64,000 nucleotides of DNA, taken from positions 868,001 to 932,000 of the forward strand of contig NZ_CP006269.1 of NCBI RefSeq assembly GCF_000737535.1, in the 5' to 3' direction. The DNA is from Synechococcus sp. KORDI-100. Lineage in GTDB: Bacteria; Cyanobacteriota; Cyanobacteriia; PCC-6307; Cyanobiaceae. The position numbers and the translations under genes are program-made. The first letter of the stretch is position 1. Each line of letters begins with the position of its first letter. Below, piece by piece: positions 56,891 to 64,000 of this stretch. Below the pieces are notes generated by a model. The model was not told the origin of the DNA. It saw only the letters and a list, made by a program, of their open reading frames with translations, and ran no database searches.

Positions 56891-58105
56891 GTGACGGTGG
56901 AACTGCACGTTGATTGTCCGACCGGTCTCGCTGGGGACATGCTGCTGGCTGGTCTCATCGATCTCGGGGTGCCCCTGGAGGTGATCGAGCGCCCCTTGAT
57001 TGCCCTCGGTCTCGACGGTCGCTACCGGCTTGATGCTCTCGAGGCGCGCAGTGGTGGCCTGCGGGGACGGCGCGTCGTCGTCCAGGGCCTGGAGCCGGAT
57101 CCGCCGGCAAGGCACTGGGCTGAAATCCGCCGTCAGATTCAGGACGCGGACCTGGATCGGGAGCTGCAGACGCAGGTGCTGAGGGTGTTTGGTGCCCTGG
57201 CCGATGCCGAGGCTGCCGTTCATGGCTGTGAGGCTGAAGCCGTGCATTTTCATGAAGTCGGCGCCATCGATGCCCTGGTGGATGTGGTCGGCGTCTGCGC
57301 TGCCGTGCGCCATCTTCAGCCGGCCATCGTGAGCTGCACCCCGCCACCGATGGGGCATGGATCCGTGCCGACAGCCCACGGTGTCTTGCCGGTTCCTGCT
57401 CCCGCCGTAATGGAACTAGCCCGCCGTCATGCTGTTCCGCTCAAGCATTCGGAAGGATTCCCCCCTGGAGAGCTGACAACGCCCACCGGTCTGGCAATGA
57501 TGGCGACCTTGGCTGAGCGGTTCGCCCCTCCCTCGACCTTTGTTCCCCTTGCGGTTGGCGTGGGCCTCGGACATCGCGACCTCGATCGTCCCAACCTGCT
57601 GCGAATCTCTCGTTTGCAGGTTGATGCGGAGGTGCCATCCGGGTTGCGGTGGCAACCACTCGTGGTTCAGGAAGCCTGGATCGATGACGCATCCCCGGAG
57701 GATCTGGCCTGGTTGCTCACACGGTTAAGAGAAGCTGGTGCGTTGGATGCCGCGGTTGTTCCTCTGCAGATGAAGAAGGGACGGGCCGCCCACGCGGTGA
57801 CAGCGTTGGTCAGCCCCGAGAAGGCGGAATCGCTTCGCCAGGTCTGGCTGGCGACAGGATCCAGTCTTGGCCTGCGCGAACGGCAGCAGGGGCGCTGGGT
57901 CTTGCCACGCCGGTCTGGAACACTCAAAACGCCCTGGGGAACCCTGCGCGCCAAGCAGATGCGTCGACCCGATGGCCGCTGCAGTGTGAAACCAGAAGCG
58001 GATGATCTTCAACGCCTGAGCCGAACGAGTGGATGTTCCATCGAGGAGTTGCGTTTGGCCGCTGCGTCCGTGCCCTTTGAAACCGAGGAGTCGTGGGACT
58101 GGTGA
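56891..58105 (+). CDS. larC: LarC-type nickel-insertion protein
   Basis: 404 residues from the GTG at 56891. LarC hallmarks: DCPTGLAGDMLLAGLIDLGV, HFHEVGAIDALVDVVGVC, CTPPPMGHGSVPTAHGVLPVP, and EGFPPGELTTPTGLAM; the C-terminal half is the LarC2-like CTP/metal domain (WIDDASPEDLAWLLTRL). LarC completes the nickel-pincer nucleotide of lactate racemase. larA, larB and larE are not nearby. Ten bases after the HEAGH gene. Confidence 0.92.
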   Translation: MTVELHVDCPTGLAGDMLLAGLIDLGVPLEVIERPLIALGLDGRYRLDALEARSGGLRGRRVVVQGLEPDPPARHWAEIRRQIQDADLDRELQTQVLRVFGALADAEAAVHGCEAEAVHFHEVGAIDALVDVVGVCAAVRHLQPAIVSCTPPPMGHGSVPTAHGVLPVPAPAVMELARRHAVPLKHSEGFPPGELTTPTGLAMMATLAERFAPPSTFVPLAVGVGLGHRDLDRPNLLRISRLQVDAEVPSGLRWQPLVVQEAWIDDASPEDLAWLLTRLREAGALDAAVVPLQMKKGRAAHAVTALVSPEKAESLRQVWLATGSSLGLRERQQGRWVLPRRSGTLKTPWGTLRAKQMRRPDGRCSVKPEADDLQRLSRTSGCSIEELRLAAASVPFETEESWDW

Positions 58106-59022
58106 TGCGCTGGCTGCGCCAGCCAAAGTTGTGGATCACCCTCGCCAGCCTGGTACTGATCGGAATCGCCCTGGTGCAACAGGGCGGTCAGCTCAGGGAG
58201 CAGACCCTGGATGCTCGGGGCTGGTGGTGGTTGTTGCTGGGTCTCGGGATCAGCTGGATCAGCATTCTCGTGAACGGAGCCGCCTGGCGTCTGTTGCTGG
58301 ATTGGCTCGGTCATCGTCCAGCGCAGCTGGACGTGATTCCCTTATTCGTGCGAAGCAATCTGCTCAAGTACCTGCCCGGCGGCATCTGGCACCTTGTTGA
58401 GCGGTTGCGTGTCCTGCGATCCCAGATCGGGGCAGGACCGGCGCTGGCAGCGGTGATCCTGGACCCGCTGCTGATCGCGGCAGCGTCTGTGCTGATGATC
58501 GTTGTTGGCGGCTGGCAGAACGGATTGCTGTTGGTGGCGCCATTGCCCGCTCTCCTGATGGTGCCGCGCTGGCGGGAACCGATCCTGCAACGTCTTGAAC
58601 GCATCAAGGCCCGCCAGTTCGAGAGCAAGGGCGGGGGAAGCCTTGAGATCGAGACCTACGGCAGTGGTCGCGGCGGGTATCCATGGACACCGATGGCTTG
58701 GCAATTGGCCTTCGTGGCCTGCCGTTTCCTCGGTTTTTATTGCTGCGTCTTTGCGTTCAGGCTGCCGGATCCGGCCTGGTTCATCTGGCTGGCGTCCTTT
58801 TCGCTGGCCTACGCCGTTGGTCTGGTGGTGCCAGGGGCCCCTGGAGGTCTCGGGGTGTTTGAAGCCACGCTGTTATTGCGGCTGGGCAGTTCGGTCGCGG
58901 AGGCACCGCTGCTGGCGGTGGTGCTGAGTTACAGGGTCATCTCAACGTTGGCGGACCTGCTGGCCGGGGGCGCGCTGGTTGTGGATGGGGCCTTGCTGCG
59001 ACGCCTCAGCCCCCGTCCATAA
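58105..59022 (+). CDS. UPF0104 / lysylphosphatidylglycerol-synthase-TM-like membrane protein
   Basis: 305 residues from the ATG at 58105, which overlaps the larC stop (TGATG). About eight transmembrane helices, with the family segment LFVRSNLLKYLPGGIWHLVE and the C-terminal VVPGAPGGLGVFEATLLLRL. It is probably a flippase-like integral membrane protein. Part of the same plus-strand cluster as the HEAGH protein and LarC. Confidence 0.85.
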   Translation: MRWLRQPKLWITLASLVLIGIALVQQGGQLREQTLDARGWWWLLLGLGISWISILVNGAAWRLLLDWLGHRPAQLDVIPLFVRSNLLKYLPGGIWHLVERLRVLRSQIGAGPALAAVILDPLLIAAASVLMIVVGGWQNGLLLVAPLPALLMVPRWREPILQRLERIKARQFESKGGGSLEIETYGSGRGGYPWTPMAWQLAFVACRFLGFYCCVFAFRLPDPAWFIWLASFSLAYAVGLVVPGAPGGLGVFEATLLLRLGSSVAEAPLLAVVLSYRVISTLADLLAGGALVVDGALLRRLSPRP

Positions 59023-59030
59023 GGCTTGCC

Positions 59031-60041
59031 TTAAAGAGATTGTTCCAGCCTTGATTGTTGGGTTTTGAGCGATGACATCGGCAGGTCGAGGAACAGATAA
59101 ACAACGTGTATGAAGACGCCGACGGCAAACAGAAATTCGGCGATTTCCTGTTCGCGAGTATGGAAATAAACCAAATCAATTCCTTGCTTTTCAAGCACGA
59201 CACCCCAGTACATCAATGCGGCAATGGCGAAATAACTGGCTGTGCAGCCGATCGGCAGCAGGAGGTCGGCGATGGATCCCAGGCGCAGAGTTCCATTGCG
59301 CCTTAAGAGGAATCCGATGACGGCAGTGAAGGTCAGGAGGGTGAAGACGCAGGCGGCAATCGTCCAGGTGTGGTAATGCAGAAAAGAGAGGTTATGGAAG
59401 TTTGTCTCCTGCTGCATGTTGTGTTGATCCATCACCTCTGGCGACGTCCAGTTGAAAATCATCTGGCCCCAGCTCATTTCTTCCATGGCCAACAGAAAAA
59501 GGCCAAATCCACCAGCTTGAGTCAGAAATCTCAAGCGCTGTCCGCGAACCTCGGAGGCCACTTTGAACAGCAGAAAGCTTGAGCCAAGAAAAAGAACAAA
59601 TCCCAGCCATTCCACAAGGCTTCCCTCCGAAATTCGCCTGAGATAACTTTTGAAATCGGAGAGCTGAAATCGATAAATCAAGAAGATTGGCCAGATCAGC
59701 AGTGGAACAAGAAAAATGCGTAACCGCCCGGATTTCGCTGTGTCGATCGACGCAACAAGTTTGATGATCAAACCCTTCAAAGAGCTGGCCAGAAGAACAG
59801 CGCCAAGGACACCCTGCATCAGCTGAACCCAGGAGGTGGTTCCCCAGCCCGCCTGGCTGATCGTCAGCACATTGGCGATCAAAATAATGATTAGGGCACT
59901 GCCCACCAATCCTGTGATCCACGACGCCAGAATGCCGATAAAGAGGATTCGTTCCCGTCTTAATCGCGAGGCGACAAGAAATTGATTGTTGTCCTGAAGA
60001 GAATCCTCAAGTTGATCGTGAATCGAAGCCAAGTCTGCCAC
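59031..60041 (-). CDS. multi-pass membrane protein of unknown function
   Basis: 336 residues with about eight transmembrane segments. Notable motif FLLAMEEMSWGQMIFNW with two Glu in a helix, and a His-rich loop NFHNLSFLHYHTWT. The N-terminal 30 residues are soluble. It resembles no family recognised here. It converges on the UPF0104 gene (8 bases between ends). The gene looks A/T-richer than its neighbours. Confidence 0.75.
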   Translation of the reverse strand: MADLASIHDQLEDSLQDNNQFLVASRLRRERILFIGILASWITGLVGSALIIILIANVLTISQAGWGTTSWVQLMQGVLGAVLLASSLKGLIIKLVASIDTAKSGRLRIFLVPLLIWPIFLIYRFQLSDFKSYLRRISEGSLVEWLGFVLFLGSSFLLFKVASEVRGQRLRFLTQAGGFGLFLLAMEEMSWGQMIFNWTSPEVMDQHNMQQETNFHNLSFLHYHTWTIAACVFTLLTFTAVIGFLLRRNGTLRLGSIADLLLPIGCTASYFAIAALMYWGVVLEKQGIDLVYFHTREQEIAEFLFAVGVFIHVVYLFLDLPMSSLKTQQSRLEQSL

Positions 60042-60327
60042 TTATTGTCTTTACTCAGAGTTAACCATATTAAGCCCCCTTTAGGGGCTCGTTTTAGTCG
60101 CTCTGAAAACCATCTGCTGGCAACAGCTCCTCGTTGCGATCAGGCACCGGGATTGCCGCTTGCAACGCCTGACCAGGCCCGATCCATCAGCGAATCTCTT
60201 ACTGGTGACATGCACATTCAACGGCGAGATCGCTTGCTTCGATGGTTTAAATCCCTGTGCTGATTGTGAAAATCAATGTGTCAACGGATCTTGAACGCAG
60301 ACTGAACCGGACCAAGGTCTTCCGATC
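60042..60327. other. intergenic region between the membrane protein and the phytase-like gene
   Basis: 286 noncoding bases. They hold a plus-strand hairpin (60073-60095) and the promoters for two divergent genes. A GTTAACCAT near 60060 recalls part of a PhoB box, but the paired half-site spacing is wrong. Confidence 0.5.
60073..60095 (+). terminator. plus-strand terminator-like hairpin without an upstream plus-strand gene
   Basis: AGCCCC (60073-60078), loop CTTTA, GGGGCT (60084-60089), then CGTTTT. No plus-strand coding gene ends nearby, so it may end a small RNA or an antisense transcript of the membrane protein gene. Confidence 0.5.
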
Positions 60328-61290
60328 ATGATGCCGCTGGATCTGCCGCTGCCCTGCCCGCTGGATGCCGGCTGGGACTTGATCCGCACGGAAGCCCTCC
60401 CCCGCGAAGCCAGGGACGGACGCCCGATCGGCGGTTTCTCAGCTGCCGCGTACCAGCCCCGGCAGGATCGTCTCTGGTTGCTCAGTGATTCACCTCGTGG
60501 ACATCTGATCCCCTGGGGCGGGCTGGCCAAGCTGCTTCGGGGAACCCAGACCAAGCTCACGCCTGGTCCGCGCTTGCAGTTGCGAGATCGGTCGGGTCAA
60601 CCGTTGCCGGAGGGATTTGACGGTGAAGGTCTGGTGCTGGACGGGAACAATGCCTGGATTGCCAGCGAGGGGCAACGCACGCCGGAACGCCCGGCCAGAT
60701 TGATCCGCATCGATCTGGCGACGGGGCGGCAGCAGCAGACCATTCCACTTCCAGACAGCTGGCAGGCCTCACCGGGACGGGGACTGGCGGTCAACAAGGG
60801 ACCGGAATCGCTCACGGCACTGAGCCCGACGGAGCTGCTGCTGGCCGCTGAACGGCCATTGCTGCAGAGCGATGACCCCGCGGCGGTGCCGATCGCACGG
60901 ATCGGCCACCATGGAGCCGTGGGGCTGAGTGGATCAATGGATCTCTCGTCTGTTGGAGAAAACGACGGGCTGACCGAGCTCCTGGCACTGCCTGCCTCCC
61001 ATCACGTGCTGGGTCTGATCCGCGGCTATCAGCCGCCGATCTCCTGGTCCGCCACGCTGCTTCTGCTTCCTTACCCCGACAGGTCGGCTCCACCTCTGAA
61101 GCCGGTGTTGGGGTGGGATCTGCTGGCTGCCGGTCTGCCTGCAGACAACTGGGAGGCCCTGGCTGTTGGTCCTCAGTTGAGCGATGGACGCACTACGTTG
61201 GTATTGGCGAGTGACGACAACTTCAACCCACTCCAGTCAAGCTGGATCGCAGTGATGGCTCCGCGCCGCACTGACGCCTGCCCTGACTGA
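60328..61290 (+). CDS. esterase-like / phytase-like protein
   Basis: 320 residues. Beta-propeller-type protein with IGGFSAAAYQPRQDRLWLLSD at the start, GEGLVLDGNNAWIASEGQR, and a C-terminal GWDLLAAGLPADNWEALAVG and TTLVLASDDNFNP, matching the esterase-like activity of phytase domain. It lacks a clear signal peptide, which is odd for a phytase. PhoX starts 4 bases downstream, so a role in organic phosphate use is likely but inferred. Confidence 0.82.
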   Translation: MMPLDLPLPCPLDAGWDLIRTEALPREARDGRPIGGFSAAAYQPRQDRLWLLSDSPRGHLIPWGGLAKLLRGTQTKLTPGPRLQLRDRSGQPLPEGFDGEGLVLDGNNAWIASEGQRTPERPARLIRIDLATGRQQQTIPLPDSWQASPGRGLAVNKGPESLTALSPTELLLAAERPLLQSDDPAAVPIARIGHHGAVGLSGSMDLSSVGENDGLTELLALPASHHVLGLIRGYQPPISWSATLLLLPYPDRSAPPLKPVLGWDLLAAGLPADNWEALAVGPQLSDGRTTLVLASDDNFNPLQSSWIAVMAPRRTDACPD

Positions 61291-61294
61291 TGCG

Positions 61295-63451
61295 ATGACG
61301 CTGCGCCGCCGCTCTGTTCTGTCCATGCTCGGCTTTGGGGGCGTGGGTTTGCTTGCGGCCAAGGCCGGGGGTAGCTCTTCAGCCCGCGCGTCCGCTGCTT
61401 CGCCAAACAGCAGCGCTTTCCCCTTTCAACCGGTGCGCGTTCCCCTGCCGGTGAACAGTGATGGCCTGACGGCAGCTCAACAGCAGACCACCTACCGCGA
61501 GATGACTGTTGAGGACCGGCTTGTCGTGCCGGAGGGGTTCCGTTCCGATCTCCTCGCGGCATGGGGGGATGCCCTGGGCAGCAGTCGTTTCGGGTTCAAC
61601 AACGATCACCTCGGCTTTGTGCAGCACGATGCGAACCGGGCATCGATGACCGTGAACTTCGAATACATCAGCCCGAAGCCCTGGGTGGATGGCTTTCAGG
61701 AGGTGGTGGGTCAGCCTCTCCCTTACACAGCTCTGGTGCGGTCCTTGGCGCCAGTGGATGGCGTGATCGATTGCACGGCCCTGGCCGCCACGGACCCCCG
61801 TCTGGGGCAGATCCGTGCCGTCGCTGATCAGGCGATGACCGATCTCGGGATTGGTGTGATGACCTTGAAACGCGATGGCAAGGGCCACTGGGTGCGCGCC
61901 AACGGCCCCCAGGACCGGCGCATCGATGGCATCGCCGGCCTCAACCATCCGGCCGATCGGCTGTGTTCGACAGGGCCGGCCACCAAGGTGTTTGAGGCGG
62001 CCAGCCGTCTGGGTTACAACGACGGACTGGGCAGCGCGGTGATCGGCACCTTCGCCAACTGCGGCGGCGGCACCACCCCCTGGGGCACGGTGCTCAGCGC
62101 GGAGGAAAATTTCCAGTCCCAGGTGCCGGAGCCCGTGTTCGCTGACGGCAGTTCTGTCCCTCCCGGGCAGCGTCCCTTCCTCTGCCGAGAGCGCAAGTTG
62201 TACGGGCTCGGCAATGTCTATGGCCTGGCGGGGAACAAGTACGGCTGGATGGTGGAAGTCGATCCGGACGCCCCCGATCAGCAGGCGGTCAAGCACACGG
62301 CGCTGGGACGGTTTCGCCATGAGGCGGTGGCGGTGCGTGCGGAAGCGGGCCAACCCCTGCTGGTGTATTCCGGCTGCGACAGACGCGGTGGCCATCTCTA
62401 CCGCTTCGTCAGCAGCAAGACGGTCACGGATGTGAAGGACAAGGCCAATTCCCGTCTTCTGGAGGACGGTGAGCTGCAGGTGGCCCGCTTCCAGGCCGAT
62501 GGCACGGGCACTTGGCTGCCGCTGCGCCCAGACACCGCGGTGGATCCATTCCTGCCAAGCCGGTTTGATCAAGCGGACCTCGCCTGCCCCGTGGAGCTTC
62601 CCAACAGCGATCGCCTGCAGGCCGTTGCCGAGCTGTTCCGCGACGATGCGTCCGTTCAGGCTTACCGCGAGCGTTACCCAACCCTTGCCAGCCTTTATCG
62701 GGGCGATGGGGATGCGTTGCAGGGGGCGATTTTGGTGGATGCCCACCTGGCGGCCAGCGCCATCGGGGCGACTCCGACCGCCCGTCCGGAAGACACCAAG
62801 ATCGACCCCATCAGTGGTGATCTGTTGATTGCCTTCACGTCCGGTTCGCCGGGAAGCACCGGAGGTGCTGATCCTGCTGTGTTTCAGGGGCCGGAGGGTC
62901 AGTCCAGCTGGCCCAACGGCTGGGTGATGCGTCTCAGCGACCAGGGTGAGAACGGTTTCCGCTGGAGGATGGCAGCGACTGGGGGCACCCCCTGGGCCGG
63001 TGGTCTGGGGTTCACCAATCCCGACAATGTGGCTGTCGACTCGAAAGGAAATCTCTGGGTTGTCACGGATCGCTCGATGAAAGGGTCAGCGGGGGATGTG
63101 TTCGGCAACAACAGCTGCTGGTTTGTACCGCGTCAGGTTGACTCGGAGGAGTCGGCAGCCTGTTTTGCCATCGGTCCCATGGAGTGTGAGGTCACCGGCG
63201 TCTGTCTGGATCGCCCGGAGGAGACAGTCTTCCTTGCGATTCAGCATCCCGGTGAGCTGCATGGATCTCGCCAGCAGGGCGATGAGGAGTTCCAGGCTCA
63301 TGACCTGGTGGATCGTGAGGGCAACGTCTTTCAGCAACTGCGCCGGCTCCCGCTTGGCTCCAACTGGCCAGCCCAGGCGCCCGATCGGCCGCCCCGCTCC
63401 GGTGTGGTGGCGATCCGTCGCAGCAGCGGTCAGTCCTTGCTGGAGGCCTGA
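61295..63451 (+). CDS. phoX: alkaline phosphatase PhoX
   Basis: 718 residues. Tat signal LRRRSVLSMLGFGG at the N-terminus, cleaved near residue 35. DUF839/PhoX domain hallmarks: FGFNNDHLGFV, PWGTVLSAEENFQSQ, YSGCDRRGGHLYRFVS, FTNPDNVAVDSKGNLWVVTD. PhoX is a calcium-dependent, usually iron-containing phosphatase of the periplasm or outside, releasing phosphate from esters. Exported through TatC (gene at 27 kb). Overlaps the convergent iron permease by 22 bases. Confidence 0.93.
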   Translation: MTLRRRSVLSMLGFGGVGLLAAKAGGSSSARASAASPNSSAFPFQPVRVPLPVNSDGLTAAQQQTTYREMTVEDRLVVPEGFRSDLLAAWGDALGSSRFGFNNDHLGFVQHDANRASMTVNFEYISPKPWVDGFQEVVGQPLPYTALVRSLAPVDGVIDCTALAATDPRLGQIRAVADQAMTDLGIGVMTLKRDGKGHWVRANGPQDRRIDGIAGLNHPADRLCSTGPATKVFEAASRLGYNDGLGSAVIGTFANCGGGTTPWGTVLSAEENFQSQVPEPVFADGSSVPPGQRPFLCRERKLYGLGNVYGLAGNKYGWMVEVDPDAPDQQAVKHTALGRFRHEAVAVRAEAGQPLLVYSGCDRRGGHLYRFVSSKTVTDVKDKANSRLLEDGELQVARFQADGTGTWLPLRPDTAVDPFLPSRFDQADLACPVELPNSDRLQAVAELFRDDASVQAYRERYPTLASLYRGDGDALQGAILVDAHLAASAIGATPTARPEDTKIDPISGDLLIAFTSGSPGSTGGADPAVFQGPEGQSSWPNGWVMRLSDQGENGFRWRMAATGGTPWAGGLGFTNPDNVAVDSKGNLWVVTDRSMKGSAGDVFGNNSCWFVPRQVDSEESAACFAIGPMECEVTGVCLDRPEETVFLAIQHPGELHGSRQQGDEEFQAHDLVDREGNVFQQLRRLPLGSNWPAQAPDRPPRSGVVAIRRSSGQSLLEA

Positions 63452-64000
63452 TCGAGGCTTGGCACCAGCGCCATCGATGCCAGCAGGCCCAGCACCAGGA
63501 TCATCAGGGCCGGCAGCAGAGCTTCGGCGAGCCGTTCATCGCCGGCGTACTGATAGACCCGCACGGACAGGGTGTCGAAATCGAAGGGGCGCAGCGCGAA
63601 CGTGAGCGGCAGTTCCTTCACCGTGTCGACGAACACCAACAACAGCCCAACGGTCATCGGACCCCGCAGCAGGGGGAGATGCACGTTCTGAAGAACCTGA
63701 AGCCAGTTCAGTCCCATGCCGGTTGCAGCCTCATCCAATGACGGATTGATGCGCTCCAAGGCGGCATCAATTCCACCTTTGGAGACGGCCAGAAATCGGT
63801 CGCTGTATCCCCAGAGCAGAAGAACAATCGGACTGAACTGCCATGGTGCGTTGGCAAACAGCAGAGCCAAGGCCAGCACGGTGCCTGGAATGGCGTAGCC
63901 CATCCCGGCCAGGAAGGTGAGGCCTTTCAGCCAGCCAGCCTCGATCCAGCGTTTCGCCAGGGCAAGAATCAGTGATGCCAGGACGGCGAGCAGAGCTGCG
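63430..64000 (-). CDS. futB: iron(III) ABC transporter permease, 5' end cut by the window
   Basis: The frame stays open to base 64000, so the N-terminal part is missing; 189 C-terminal residues are visible. The EAA loop of binding-protein-dependent permeases is DEAATGMGLNWLQVLQNVHL, followed by PLLRGPMTVGLLLVFVDTVKELPLT. Helices flank it on both sides. This matches FutB/SfuB-type ferric iron permeases, which supply photosystem I and PhoX with iron. Convergent with phoX. Confidence 0.88.
   Translation of the reverse strand, partial: AALLAVLASLILALAKRWIEAGWLKGLTFLAGMGYAIPGTVLALALLFANAPWQFSPIVLLLWGYSDRFLAVSKGGIDAALERINPSLDEAATGMGLNWLQVLQNVHLPLLRGPMTVGLLLVFVDTVKELPLTFALRPFDFDTLSVRVYQYAGDERLAEALLPALMILVLGLLASMALVPSLDQASSKD

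Noticed and set aside
60055-60080. Pho-box-like GTTAACCAT before the phytase-like/phoX pair
   Set aside because: The second half-site is 9 bases away instead of about 11 and is imperfect.
61379-62746. Open reading frame of 455 codons on the minus strand opposite phoX
   Set aside because: It runs antisense to a well-conserved gene, has no ribosome site, and its composition follows the complement of phoX.

Overview
The window is chromosomal DNA of a marine picocyanobacterium, most likely Synechococcus of the Synechococcus/Prochlorococcus lineage. The call rests on photosystem I genes (psaF, psaJ), cytochrome b6f genes (petC, petA), a high-light-inducible protein, a cyAbrB regulator, a plastoquinone-type UbiA prenyltransferase, C5-pathway hemL, cobalamin genes and an A2-type cytochrome oxidase, all in compact GC-rich DNA with overlapping genes. 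The species cannot be named from this sequence. Both ends cut genes: a UPF0284/CobT-like gene on the left and an iron ABC-transporter permease on the right.

Layout. 0-5 kb: cobalamin-related gene end, a Tat-type lipoprotein, an aldo/keto reductase with ferredoxin clusters, a bifunctional-nuclease-family protein, riboflavin synthase and cyAbrB. 4.9-13.6 kb: cytochrome oxidase locus, with ctaC-ctaD-ctaE on the minus strand facing ctaA-ctaB on the plus strand; ctaB is followed by an ABC-2 exporter pair, an acidic repeat protein and nanE. 13.6-25 kb: a stand-alone groEL, fabG, a K+ channel, a GT9 glycosyltransferase, ispD, an LD-carboxypeptidase, plastoquinone prenyltransferase, ppx, a RodZ-like protein, tRNA-Val, cobM and lgt. 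25-36 kb: petC-petA, tatC, rqcH, gmk, psaF-psaJ, tsaD, hli, pilT, wecB and a Na+/H+ antiporter. 36.8-43.4 kb: gltX, tRNA-Asp, tRNA-Trp, rplS, map, and a P-loop/DRTGG protein followed by a DprA/SLOG-like protein.

43.4-48.0 kb is a looser, A/T-richer, gene-poor stretch. It carries a secreted beta-lactamase-family hydrolase, a MAPEG protein, a Nif11-leader-family protein with no obvious core peptide, YajQ and several tiny proteins. It is the most accessory-looking part of the window, although no integrase, transposase or att repeat was found. 48-64 kb returns to dense coding: a nucleoside-salvage-like cluster, hemL, glcD, xth, a cluster with a membrane HEAGH protein resembling the FtsH peptidase domain without its AAA motor, an orphan larC, a UPF0104 membrane protein, and a phosphate/iron end (phytase-like esterase, PhoX, FutB).

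Functional links. The Tat pathway connects tatC with the Rieske protein, PhoX and probably the lipoprotein at 955. Heme A synthesis (ctaA/ctaB) supplies the adjacent oxidase. hemL, cobM and the CobT-like gene belong to tetrapyrrole metabolism. wecB and nanE both act on N-acetylmannosamine derivatives. No CRISPR array, IS element, prophage or rRNA was seen. No complete undescribed system was proven; the best leads are the AAA-less FtsH-like protease cluster, the Nif11 protein in the A/T-rich stretch, and the salvage pair at 48.2-49.1 kb.
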